From NCBI GenBank assembly GCA_937949945.1, contig CALFEQ010000085.1:124001-188000 (forward strand): a stretch of 64,000 nt of DNA, in the 5' to 3' direction. Both the position numbers and the translations under genes were made by a program. Below, piece after piece: positions 28,301 through 34,864 of this stretch. Source of the stretch: an uncultured Myxococcales bacterium (GTDB taxonomy: Bacteria > Myxococcota_A > Polyangia > Polyangiales > Polyangiaceae). The notes below the pieces were generated by a model. That model saw only the letters and a list, made by a program, of their open reading frames with translations. It ran no database searches and was not told the DNA's origin. Every line of letters begins with the position of its first letter. Position 1 is the stretch's first letter.

Positions 28301-30818
28301 GGCGGGCCCACTTCTCGTCGCGCTCGTACAGCGGGACGAGGCACGCGGCGGCGCGCTTGTCGTCCGGCTTCACCGACAGGACGCGCTCGTACGACCGGAA
28401 CGCGCGATCGGGCGCGTCGAGCTTCTCCTCGTAGATCTCCGCGACGCGGAACGACAGATCGACCTTCACCCCGACGTCGGTCACGCGATCGGCCGTGCTC
28501 GAGAGGACCTCGGCGAGGCCGTCCCAGTCGTTCATCGAGGCGTAGAGCTCGGTGAGCCCGTCGTAGTCCTGCATCGCGAGGTAGCTCTCGCGCAGGATGC
28601 GGAGAGCCTTCGCGTGCCCGGGGGCCAGGTCGAGCACGCGCCTCCAGACGCGGAGCGCGCCCGCGTGGTCCTGCAGGCGATCCGAGTAGACGGTGCCGAG
28701 CTTCTGGAGGATGACGAGCCGCGTCTGCGGGTCGTCCGCGAGCTCGACGCGACGCTCGAGCGCCTCGGCAACGGTCGCGTAGTCCTTCTCACGCTCGGCC
28801 TGCTTCTCGAGCGCGTCGAGGGCCGCCGTGTCGTCGGGATCCTCGGCGAGGATCATCTTGTAGAGGCGCGTCGCGTCGGCGCCCCGGTCGAGGCGATCCG
28901 CGGCCATCTTCGCCATCTCGGCCCAGATCGCGCGCCGCTCGGCGCCGCTCGCGCGCTTCGCCTCGTCTTCGTAGAGGTCGTAGAGCTGCCGGTACGCGCG
29001 GCGCTTGCCGTAGAGCTCCTTGAGCTTCTCGATCGCCTCGCGATCCTCGGGCCGCGCCTCACGCAGCTTCTCGAACGCCTCGATGGCGTTCTGCACGTTC
29101 GAGAACTGCTCGAGCCACCGGCGCCCGGCCGCGCGGTACAGCTCGGCCTTGATGCCCTGGTCCGGCTCGAGCTCCGCGAGGCGCATCTGCGTCGTGAGCA
29201 GATCGCGCCAGCGTCCGAGCGACTCGTAGACGCGCGCGAGCTCGCGCACCGCCTCGGCGTCCGACGGATCGAGCGCGATGATCTGCGACAGCACCGTGAC
29301 GAGCGCGGAGTCGCTCTTGATGTTCTCGCGGTAGATCTGCGCGATCTCCCGCAGGACAGGGAGGCGCGCAGCCGCGTCGTCGGGAGCGACGCGCTCGAGC
29401 TCCGAGCGCAGCAGATCGGCGAGGTGGTTGAAGGAGCCCGTCGACCGATAGAGCCGCTTGAGCGCCTCGCGCGCCTCGGCGTTGTCCGGCTGCGCGCGGA
29501 GGAGCGCGCGCCACTGCTCGATCGCCTTCTGCGCGTTCGCTCCCTCCTCGGCGAGCTGGGCGATCTCGCCCGCGAGCTTGGCGCGCTCCGGCCCGTCGGG
29601 CATCGCGCGCTGCGCGTCCGAGAGGATCTGGACGAGGCGGGCCTGCTCCCCCTTCTGGCGGCACCACTCGCGGAAGAAGTCGAGCATCCCCGGATGCGCC
29701 GGCTCGTACTTGCGCAGCCGCTCGAAGTAGGGCTCCGCAGCCTCCGGCTTCTGGCGCATCCGCCAGTTGACCATCGCGATCTGGAGGATGACGCCGACCT
29801 CCTGACCCGCGCGCACGCCACCGCCCGAGAGCTGGCCCTCGTAGAGCGTCACGAGGTGATCCCACATCTCGCGCTCGGTGAAGTGATCCACGAGCGCACG
29901 CGTCGCCTCGGCATGCCCGGGCGACAGGTCGAGGATCGTCTCGTACGCCGACATCGCGCGCTCGACCGCGCCGAGCTTCTTCCTCGCGAGGCGCGCGAGA
30001 CGCGTCAGCGTCGCGATCTTGTCGTCCTTCGACGCGACCTCCTTCGCGAACGCCTCGAGCACACCGGCGAGCTCTTCCCAACGCTCCTCGGCGTAGAGGA
30101 TGCGCTCGAGGAGGATCGCGGCGCGCCGATTCTTCGGATCGGCCGTGAGCGCGTCGCGGAGGAGGTTGATGATCTTCTCCGTCAGATCGCGGCGCGGGTC
30201 CTTCCCCTCCTTCGCCTTGTCCTTCTTCTTCCCCTTCTTCTTGCTCCGCGGACCGCCCTCTTCTTCTTCCTTCCTCGCCTCGCGGGCCTCGAGCTCGGGC
30301 CGCGCGTAGCGGTACGCGATCTCGGCGGCGCTGACGAGGAGCGAGCTCTTGAACGCCGGGTCGTTCGCGCTCTTCGCCTCGGTGAAGTACTTCTGCGCGA
30401 GCTCCTTCCACTTGCCGCGCTTGACCTCGCTGCGCTCGATCGCCTCCTTCGCGTCGGCGTCTCCCGGCCGGAGCTCGAGCACGCGACGATACGCCGCGAG
30501 CGCGCCGGCGTCGTCGAGCAGCACGTCGTCACGGAGCCGCGCCAGCTCCGCGACGAGGTCGACCTTGCGATCGCCCTCCGCGAGGGCGGCCTCGATCTCG
30601 AGCAGCTGCGCGACCGCGTCGTACTCGCGCCGCATCTCGTGCGCACGGCGCGCGGCTTCGAGCAGGCTCGCGAGCTCCGCGGCCCCCATCTCGCCGGGAT
30701 CCACCTTGCCGTTCGCGGGCGTGTAGCCGAGGGCGGATCGGAGATCGTTCCACGCCTGCTCGTTGTCCGGCTCGTCTTGCAGGACCCCGAGGGCGCTTCT
30801 AATCGTGCTTTCGCTCAT
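19356..30818 (-). CDS. Giant tetratricopeptide-repeat protein (3,820 residues)
   Basis: A single uninterrupted 11.46-kb gene with no signal peptide and no membrane segment. Apart from the first 100 residues, a Lys-rich insert (about 176-210, RSKKKGKKKDKAKEGKD) and a Pro-rich linker (about 3,590-3,620), it is TPR/HAT-like repeats throughout. The motif runs AIxAYERILELDPDxxEALxALxxLYER followed by WxDLVELLxRRxE. Given the usual 34-37-residue unit, about 100 units are expected; this is arithmetic, not an alignment. Such solenoids are scaffolds for protein complexes. It is divergent from plsC across a 374-bp gap and sits just ahead of the DUF374 acyltransferase. Acidic residues dominate, so the protein should be soluble and cytoplasmic. 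The partner is unknown. Confidence 0.88.
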   Translation of the reverse strand: MSESTIRSALGVLQDEPDNEQAWNDLRSALGYTPANGKVDPGEMGAAELASLLEAARRAHEMRREYDAVAQLLEIEAALAEGDRKVDLVAELARLRDDVLLDDAGALAAYRRVLELRPGDADAKEAIERSEVKRGKWKELAQKYFTEAKSANDPAFKSSLLVSAAEIAYRYARPELEAREARKEEEEGGPRSKKKGKKKDKAKEGKDPRRDLTEKIINLLRDALTADPKNRRAAILLERILYAEERWEELAGVLEAFAKEVASKDDKIATLTRLARLARKKLGAVERAMSAYETILDLSPGHAEATRALVDHFTEREMWDHLVTLYEGQLSGGGVRAGQEVGVILQIAMVNWRMRQKPEAAEPYFERLRKYEPAHPGMLDFFREWCRQKGEQARLVQILSDAQRAMPDGPERAKLAGEIAQLAEEGANAQKAIEQWRALLRAQPDNAEAREALKRLYRSTGSFNHLADLLRSELERVAPDDAAARLPVLREIAQIYRENIKSDSALVTVLSQIIALDPSDAEAVRELARVYESLGRWRDLLTTQMRLAELEPDQGIKAELYRAAGRRWLEQFSNVQNAIEAFEKLREARPEDREAIEKLKELYGKRRAYRQLYDLYEDEAKRASGAERRAIWAEMAKMAADRLDRGADATRLYKMILAEDPDDTAALDALEKQAEREKDYATVAEALERRVELADDPQTRLVILQKLGTVYSDRLQDHAGALRVWRRVLDLAPGHAKALRILRESYLAMQDYDGLTELYASMNDWDGLAEVLSSTADRVTDVGVKVDLSFRVAEIYEEKLDAPDRAFRSYERVLSVKPDDKRAAACLVPLYERDEKWARLPALYEILLGHASDDVERRGLYMKLAEITGDKLADKPAAFRYARKAYELAPTEPGALEALEGWARASGDWAGLVEAIQARLSAIESSGAQASADERRELRMKLAEVSALHAGRPDDAVAAYKELIEANPDDEVAIGGLDRLLRAAPDRREDLRWLFRLRANRAEGRAAVPLLAEWAMLEEEAFGDSAKAIELYKELLGIDPEHVSSLRALSRLLLAAGDAAAAAEYIVRERDLEQGAGRVARELELARLYLGPLKNPREALEAAKRALEIAPQDPQVIALLEELMPLSETRKDAAIVLEQAYAAAGQYEKQGEVLAVLIATAPSKQDRLALHLRLAAVKQNLGDRAAAFDVLARAALDNPTELDLWDRLAVLANKSGRTQQFVETIARAVPETGETGLPPHVEMDLAERAATLYDENLGDIDRATPYLERILARDPSNERAFLRLKQILTTRERWSDLEALYERMLAAIDDPARRADLLAEVAIIAEEITNDAPKAIQYYERILELEPGHEQAIFALDKLYASHERWQSLADLLRRRIELGAGSNLQLKLRLGTLLFVRLGDPKSALDYLEEVVLAEPANREARELVERCLSHPDLRQRAAIILEGVYADRDEIRDLVRVLEVRLEFVADDVERRDLLRRIAELRDQRLIDDAGSFDTYARLLPLAPGDVEARQRYLEIAARLGKQAEAAEVLVTAAKNAEVPQPRAEILGDVARIYEEANDVEKAEAVHQQVLDLAPDDPTIALPAARALERIYASSGRNHDLSRILRVQVKLEDEADARRALLGRLGALAEEALRDDAAAITAWKERLEDDPADAEALAALDRLYERIGDRRQLVEILRIRERNAEDADQRKVFMWRAAQTLESLGDVDEAILAYRAVLDDFGADRKVLGALAGLYERGERWHDLAETLEADLGLATETSDRIELLTRLGDVRRIRLQEIPEAIEAYRQALTIDPSTSSAREALEELLGNEGARVEAAEILRPLYEADGADDKLLRVLDIQIDQESGLDARLELLGRAASVAEKLAGGSGDFGKAFAYAARGLREAAAEPALDEWIERAERLTERTQNWAGLVDLYRAALPDILDEDKQVSVLLRVAELGRTKLEDAALAKECYRRALELRPEETRALEALEALHEEAAEHEQLIEVLRRRAEIAPSDDAKRVILYKQAKICDTALADRDRAIAVYEQILELGLDAPAVEALERLYTASGRWGDLVELHERELGADETTPERRAALHFSLGHVYERQLGETERAFESYAEALRVDPTHDATVQALEQIVAQRATIDRSQVARAAEMLEAVYLARLDWRKVMGAIEARLEGSEDPEERRDLLRRLAKLHEEQEENYRAALDVMAKLLDEDITDESTWAELERLARVASAEERLADIFAAALEKITTDEPATARLAYRTGELFEARNVNRALQFYRRAYQFAPEDEQRAFQAIDRLLASSDRPAERVALYRDSLEYRLDPAERVATLHTIAKIEEEGVGDDDAAIVTYRSILDIDDTDAAALDALGRLYTRREKWRDLADLQRRRAEQSALPEEEARWRLALATVLDEKLSDAPAAIDELESVINLVSPLGSESGQGAVRALEAMLGREEHRARVIELLRPIYEQADDWQKLVDLARHSYAIAASPSEKVAVLREMARLLEERGSDQNRAFDCLKEAFVIDPDDGEVREELDRLAIATTRWDDLADAYERGIEKIDGIGKRELLESLAKLHDKRRDDPRKALDAWERLFALDESDPRPLDEMDQLATLLSDWSTLVRVLAKRAELTNDDEERASLWRRIGEARRDMLEDQQGAIDAYERALELEPESAWTLDNLIALYEERKDAARLVDLYRRRVELCGEDDVELKHRLLLDAASCYEVGLQDRREAVVLLGQALATKPNDLEVIRRLSDLYEAEKMWPELLDNLRAEADLTTDPAAKTQVTKRIGKLLASELDDHAKALEAFREVLSAGYDVDAARAVREIGEARDELRREAAEILEPILRAAGEHEELIGTLEMRLRAETEPLERAATLRTIAKVAEESLRDLERAEGALLRALAEQPQDADLHAEIERVAGLVGKEGWSRYAETLGERSASIFDAKITAELFMRLGRVAETHLGDLPRAAEAYARAAEQGGDTEEVLVALERAYAGLGDTRALVDVLERRIGIEENGAAQADLYHRLASLQIDALGDKSQGLATLRLALERVPDHAQAREAVERLLSDDALFEDAFDTLEGVYRTTNRGEDLARLYERRVDRADGLRARTRARLDLARIRENEANDSVGAQRAVEAAVIGDPTEVDALVELERLAEKNGAWREAADALTRALEAQERANPGASGSSELWARLGRWLRDKVSDPRGAEEAFAKALETDPENIDLVRALEELRRGPGRERDRIATLRRLAKLEGEPDVKRTLAREAAQLAEGTLGDAALAEEVLRELLAENEADAWAAEELTRLREAAGDFDEVVRLLLRRAEDAADGEQALALRHRAAEIAAERLGDRDRAVALYEEILEQERGDTRAQQRLVALYGELGKYNELARLLMTLIDFADSPEARAKLRVDLARLQLEKFENARDAIDTLRAILEEDPDHDEGASLLASVFEKEGRFAELAELRTSLVERARARGDAALELTRLVQLGEILEGKLNDERRALETYEGILERDPNHRGALEAVARLAESRQTWDKAETALARLLETASGEQAVDLALRLANVRKELGDDRGVEDALKRALDADPKNADVRERLGELYERTKKWAELADLLVSNAEVVDTNGEVVAGGTTPSILPGAPNAPPLPPGIAKKVRLLRRAAEIHLKERSSPADAVPVLERVTEIVPGDRELLLLLCDAYSASNRERDAATVLEKIIASFGNKRTKELSLYHHRLGRALAALGEKDVALAQYDMAFKIDPGSIEVLRDLGVLALETNDLDRAQKTFRALLLQKLDPQSGISKGEVFCYLGEISMKQGDKAKAVQMLERAVENDPNLTRAKQMLAELKG

Positions 30819-30981
30819 CTTTTCGTCCTACGCCTCCGGGGCGGCGCAGAGCCCCGATACGAGAGGGTCTCCCGGGATCGCAAATCGGCTACATCATTCG
30901 AGAAAGAACGCGAATGGAGAGGCGGCGGAGCGATGGTATTGAGGGATCGCCCTCCAGCGCAACAGCGAATCCGGCTGCAGA

Positions 30982-31009
30982 GGCTCCGGGCTCCAGGCTC
31001 CAGGCTCCA
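30982..31009 (-). repeat. Heptamer repeat cluster B1 (inverse orientation, x4)
   Basis: Four adjoining heptamers on the plus strand read GGCTCCG, GGCTCCA, GGCTCCA, GGCTCCA. They are the complement of the YGGAGCC unit. They face cluster B2 at 31145, so a transcript or single strand across both could form a long stem with a loop of about 135 bases. The 374-bp divergent gap between the giant TPR gene and plsC (30819-31192) holds these two clusters. Beyond them I see no convincing promoter in that gap. Confidence 0.9.
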
Positions 31010-31144
31010 GGGAAGGCGGCCCGTCACCAACTCGTCCTACCGACCCGTGCTCGCCGATCGAAAGGTCGATGCAACGCTGCTTCTCGCGCTCTCCGGCACC
31101 GCGGGGCGCGATATCGTCGCGGAATACGCGGGGCTCCTTCTCCC

Positions 31145-31172
31145 TGGAGCCCGGAGCCTGGGGCCTGGAGCC
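31145..31172 (+). repeat. Heptamer repeat cluster B2 (x4)
   Basis: TGGAGCC, CGGAGCC, TGGGGCC, TGGAGCC are head to tail, ending about 20 bp before the plsC start. It is the inverse partner of cluster B1. The first-base order T-C-T-T is the same as in cluster A at 3614. Confidence 0.9.
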
Positions 31173-31192
31173 TTGCGCCTTTTCCTGAAACG

Positions 31193-31945
31193 ATGCCCCT
31201 GACGAGCTTGGCGGGACACCGATCGCTTCTCTTGTCGCTACGCAACGTCTACGAGACGCTCCACGTCTCGGCGCCGACGGTCGTCGATGCCGTTCGGGGC
31301 ACGCTCACGCGACAGATCTGCGACGCGCGGATCGAGTCGTGGGCCACGCGCGTCGTCGCGAACAGCGAGATGCTGATCACGGTCCGCGGACGCGAGCACG
31401 TCGATCCCAAGCGACTCGGGCACGGCGACCAAGCCTACGTCGTGATGAGCAACCACCAGTCGCACTACGACGTGGCGGTCATCTACTACGTGCTCGGGTC
31501 CTCCATCCGAATGGTGGCCAAGCGCGAGCTCTTCCGCATCCCCGTCTTCGGCAGGGCGATGCGCGCCGCCGGGTTCGTCTCCGTCGATCGGCAGAACACC
31601 GAGAGCGCGATCGCGAGCCTCGCCGACGCCAAGGCGATGCTTCGGCGCGGCATTCCCATCTGGATCGCGCCGGAGGGCACGCGCAGCCCGACCGGCGAGC
31701 TCTTGGCGTTCAAGAAGGGCGGCTTCGTCCTCGCGCTCGACACCGGCGCTCCGATCCTCCCGGTGAGCATCCGAGGCACGCGCGAGGTCTTGCGCGCGAA
31801 GGGCGTGCTCACGAAGCCCGGCGTCGAGATCTTCGTGACGATCCACCCGCCCGTCGACCCGGCGCGCTACGCCGGCATGCAGCGACGAGCCGCCCGCGAC
31901 GCGCTCATGCAGGACGTGCGAAGAGCGATCGCGAGCGGCCTCTGA
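31193..31945 (+). CDS. 1-acyl-sn-glycerol-3-phosphate acyltransferase (PlsC family)
   Basis: A 250-residue acyltransferase. Motif I is NHQSHYD (87-93, the HX4D catalytic pair His88/Asp93), motif II GFVSVDRQ and motif III PEGTRS (160-165). LALDTGAPILPVSI supplies the fourth block. It would convert lysophosphatidate to phosphatidate at the inner membrane. The frame is open far upstream through the heptamer repeats, but homology and composition favour the ATG at 31193. It is divergent from the giant TPR gene and the next gene downstream converges on it. Confidence 0.9.
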   Translation: MPLTSLAGHRSLLLSLRNVYETLHVSAPTVVDAVRGTLTRQICDARIESWATRVVANSEMLITVRGREHVDPKRLGHGDQAYVVMSNHQSHYDVAVIYYVLGSSIRMVAKRELFRIPVFGRAMRAAGFVSVDRQNTESAIASLADAKAMLRRGIPIWIAPEGTRSPTGELLAFKKGGFVLALDTGAPILPVSIRGTREVLRAKGVLTKPGVEIFVTIHPPVDPARYAGMQRRAARDALMQDVRRAIASGL

Positions 31946-31968
31946 GGATTCCGAGCGCGCCCGCGGAG

Positions 31969-32652
31969 CTACGCGAGGTGTTGCACGTGCACGCGTCGCA
32001 CTCCGTCGACGGACTCGACGGCCTCGATCAACCTCGGGACGGGAACGGTCTCCGGCAGATGCACGTCGATCGTCACCGAGATCTTCTTCGTCTCGTCGTC
32101 GAGGTGACGCTCGTACTCGACCTCCGCGGCGACGGCGCCAATGGCACGGATGGCATCGACGATCTGCCCGACCCCGCCAGCGTCGGCGCCGAGAACGACG
32201 GACACGCGACGCCGCTGGACGTCCTTGTCCTCGAAGCGCCGGAGCACCGTGAGCGCGACGATGCCCATGCACGTCACGACGGCACCCTCGAGGTACATGC
32301 CGGCTCCTGCGCACATCCCGATGGCAGTGACGAGCCAGAGCCCTGCCGCCGTCGTGAGTCCCTGAATCGTGATTCCGGTCCGGAGGATGGCGCCTCCCGC
32401 AAGGAACCCGATTCCGGAGACGACCGACGCAGCGATGCGCGAACCGTCGACCTCGACCAAGTCGTCCTTGCCGTAGTGCTGCCAGTAGGCAAACTGCGAC
32501 GAAACGACCATGAAGGTGGCAGCCGCCATCGCCACGATCAGGTGGGTGCGAAGTCCCACGGGGCGGCGATGGACGTCGCGCTCGTAGCCGATGACCCCGC
32601 CGAGCGCCGCACCCGCGGCTATTCGCAAGAGCATGTCCGTGTGACTGATCAT
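31969..32652 (-). CDS. MgtC/SapB family membrane protein
   Basis: A 227-residue protein. The N-terminal half (about 5-130) holds the MgtC hydrophobic core: AALGGVIGYERDVHRRPVGL carries the conserved GxERxxxxRPAGLRTH-type motif, then RTHLIVAMAA and SGIGFLAGGAIL. The C-terminal 90 residues form an ACT-like soluble domain with SVTIDVHLPETVPVP. MgtC proteins influence Mg2+ and low-phosphate adaptation and modulate F-ATPase in pathogens; the role here is not predictable. The ATG at 32652 was chosen because the conserved core begins shortly after. It lies 80 bp downstream of the next minus-strand gene. Confidence 0.88.
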   Translation of the reverse strand: MISHTDMLLRIAAGAALGGVIGYERDVHRRPVGLRTHLIVAMAAATFMVVSSQFAYWQHYGKDDLVEVDGSRIAASVVSGIGFLAGGAILRTGITIQGLTTAAGLWLVTAIGMCAGAGMYLEGAVVTCMGIVALTVLRRFEDKDVQRRRVSVVLGADAGGVGQIVDAIRAIGAVAAEVEYERHLDDETKKISVTIDVHLPETVPVPRLIEAVESVDGVRRVHVQHLA

Positions 32653-32732
32653 TTCTCCGACAGGAAATCGAATGGCGAGGACGAGCGACGACGAGATCGT
32701 CGAACCTCGTCTCCTCGACGCCGCCGACGTCT

Positions 32733-33314
32733 CTACGTCGGCATGAGCAGACGGAACGTCGCGATGCCGAGCGCCGACCCGGCGAGCTCGCCCGTGACGA
32801 AGTCTTGCACCGTGTACGAGAAGGCTGCCGTGTCCAGATGCCACATGGAGCCGGTCGCTCGGTATGCGGTCACGAGCGTCAACGTGGAGACGAGAACGAC
32901 CGTGTTCGGCGGACGGCGCTTCGCGGCCCAGACAATCGCCAGCGGCGCGAAGACAGCCACTGCGTCGTTGACGAACTGACCAGGACGCTCCGAGAGCCAA
33001 GGGACCGCGCCCAGCTTGGAGGCACGAAGGAGGCAGTGCGCAACGACGATCCCAGTGGTGGCTCCCACGACCTGGAGAGCGAGCCTGGGCGAGAAGAAGG
33101 AGCTCGGCTCGAGCTCGCGGTCGGAGCACATCACGGCGAGGACCGTGATCGTGAGCAGGACATGACCGAAAAGAGCGGTCTTCACGTCCCCGCGCGTCAG
33201 ACGTTGGAGAACGATGCCGCCAGAGGCGACGACCGCGATCGCGAATCCCGCCAGCAAGCCCTTCCAAACGGCGGGCGACCGACCGTGGAGCTCGGGTGCG
33301 GGCGCAACCATCAT
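32733..33314 (-). CDS. Hypothetical polytopic membrane protein
   Basis: A 193-residue protein with about five hydrophobic segments (for example GLLAGFAIAVVASGGIVL, LALQVVGATTGIVVAHCLL and AVAVFAPLAIVWAA). A C-terminal segment VTGELAGSALGIATFRLLM ends the protein. No catalytic motif is recognised. It starts with two consecutive ATG codons. The palindrome TCCCATCATGATGGGA (33314-33329) touches the start codon. It precedes the MgtC-like gene on the same strand by 80 bp, so the two may be co-expressed. Confidence 0.6.
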   Translation of the reverse strand: MMVAPAPELHGRSPAVWKGLLAGFAIAVVASGGIVLQRLTRGDVKTALFGHVLLTITVLAVMCSDRELEPSSFFSPRLALQVVGATTGIVVAHCLLRASKLGAVPWLSERPGQFVNDAVAVFAPLAIVWAAKRRPPNTVVLVSTLTLVTAYRATGSMWHLDTAAFSYTVQDFVTGELAGSALGIATFRLLMPT

Positions 33315-33329
33315 CCCATCATGATGGGA
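33314..33329. promoter_or_regulatory. 16-bp perfect palindrome at a start codon
   Basis: TCCCATCATGATGGGA is its own reverse complement. Its first base is the last base of the start codon of the membrane protein on the minus strand. Its A/T-rich centre in GC-rich DNA would suit an operator, but a chance origin cannot be excluded. Confidence 0.35.
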
Positions 33330-33419
33330 GCTTCATGGCGGCACCGCAAGCCCTGCGCAGTCACGCGGCCGCGCGCATCTCGCGCAGGTGCCGCGCTCGG
33401 TCGCAGCGGTCGGCCTTCG

Positions 33420-34541
33420 TCAGCGCGTACCGGAGAAGACGAGGTCCTTGCGCCATAGCTCCACCCGCGCGAGCTGCCCGGCGAGCACCAGGAGCATCGC
33501 GTGCGGGCCGGCGCGATAGACGAGGACCGCCTCCCCCGCCTCGGTCTGCGCGTCGCGGATCGGCTTGCCGAGGAGCCGGACGAGCGATGCCTCGTCGGTC
33601 GGAGCGTCGGCGCCGTCGACGGTCACGCGGTCACCGTACGCGAGCCGAGACGTGATGCCGATGACGCGCCCCTGCTCGTCGAACGAGACCTCGGTGCCGA
33701 GCGGCGGGTATCGCCAGCGCCGGCCGTCCTCCTCGGCGGGGCCGAGGCGAGCGCGCACGGCGCTCTCGGTCATCCCCGGCTCGAGGAGACGCAGCTGCGT
33801 ACCGCGCAGGTCGACGGCATGCACGCGCTGCGCGAGACGTGTCGCGCCCGAGACGAGGCCCAAGTGTCCGTAGCGCTCCCAGATCGGCCGTGCGCGCGCC
33901 TCCTCCTCCGGAGACAGGGGAGCGTTGGGTGTCGGCGGCGGCGGGGGCGACAGCGCCGCGCGCGCGGCTTCGAGCGTCGCGCCACGACGCAAGGCGACTC
34001 CGAGCTTCGTCCAGAGACCGGCCTCGTCCGCGAAGTACTCGACGACCTCGACCTCCGGGCCGACACCGTGGGCCGCATCGTCCGCGTCGCGCGCCCACTG
34101 GAGCGACGCAGGTACGAGCGCGTCGAGGCGGCCCATCAGATCGGCGGCGAGGAGCGCGTCGGCGATCTCGTCCGCGCGCTCGTCGGCTTCGCCCGGCAGG
34201 TCCTCCTTCGTCGGGTAGCGATAACAGAGGCCCGACGACTCGTGATACCGCTGCCGGAGCGCGGCCAGCGCGGTCTCCCGCTGGCGGACGCGCTCGGCCT
34301 GCTCGGCCGGCGACACGCCCCGGGATCGGGCGCTCGAGGCCGCGCCGGCCGGGCGCGATCGTTCGGCGGCTCGCGGCCGGAACGGATCGAGCGTCTCCTC
34401 CACCCCGCTCACGAAGGCCTTCGGGTCGAACGTCACCCATCGGACGACGAGCACGATCACGACCGCTGCCACGACGGCGACCACCGACGCCATCAGCACG
34501 CGCCGCGACCGACGCCGATTCTCCGTACCCGTCGAACTCAT
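33420..34541 (-). CDS. Membrane-anchored protein with BamE/SmpA-like C-terminal repeats
   Basis: A 373-residue protein with one N-terminal transmembrane helix (about 16-35) and a predicted exported remainder. Residues 55-170 are helical and charged. A Pro-rich spacer PPPPPTPNAPLSPEEE follows near 205. The C-terminal part has two short modules that look like the BamE/SmpA fold: LLEPGMTESAVRARLGPAEE with WRYPPLGTEVSFDEQGRVIGI, then a related LVRLLGKPIRDAQ module. The fold assignment is inferred from the GMTxxxVxxxLGxP pattern. No lipobox is present, so it is not a canonical BamE lipoprotein. It is divergent from the lipid kinase gene. Confidence 0.6.
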   Translation of the reverse strand: MSSTGTENRRRSRRVLMASVVAVVAAVVIVLVVRWVTFDPKAFVSGVEETLDPFRPRAAERSRPAGAASSARSRGVSPAEQAERVRQRETALAALRQRYHESSGLCYRYPTKEDLPGEADERADEIADALLAADLMGRLDALVPASLQWARDADDAAHGVGPEVEVVEYFADEAGLWTKLGVALRRGATLEAARAALSPPPPPTPNAPLSPEEEARARPIWERYGHLGLVSGATRLAQRVHAVDLRGTQLRLLEPGMTESAVRARLGPAEEDGRRWRYPPLGTEVSFDEQGRVIGITSRLAYGDRVTVDGADAPTDEASLVRLLGKPIRDAQTEAGEAVLVYRAGPHAMLLVLAGQLARVELWRKDLVFSGTR

Positions 34542-34864
34542 CTCGGATCAGGTACGGCTCGACGATCGACCGGACAACGCGGCGCTCGAAGCACGCTCGC
34601 GCGGCGACGGATCCCGCTGCGGCCGTTCGCGTGCATCGCGACCTTCGCCGTCGCGGCGCATCGCGACGCGAGCATCGGACGGCTCTCGATGCCGCGCGGC
34701 GTCCGCTTCGTCGACCCTCGCGCGCCTCCACGGAACGCGGACGTCGATGCGCGTCGGCGCGTGCATCGTGATCGGCTCCGCCGGAGGTTTTCGCATCGCG
34801 ACGCCGACGCGACGTCGTATGCTCGCGGGCTCGATCTCCGAGCCCACGGCTCTCTCACCGCAAG
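34542..34864. other. Divergent intergenic region, 323 bp
   Basis: The region separates the BamE-like gene (minus) from the lipid kinase gene (plus). It is Arg-codon-like, GC-rich DNA with no convincing -35/-10 pair, repeat or small gene that I can support. Confidence 0.5.

Noticed and set aside
19356..30818. Very long plus-strand open frames (over 1,000 codons each) opposite the giant TPR gene
   Set aside because: They are antisense shadows of GC-rich codon usage: Arg/Leu/Glu-rich, with no recognisable domain. The minus-strand frame is continuous and has clear TPR motifs.
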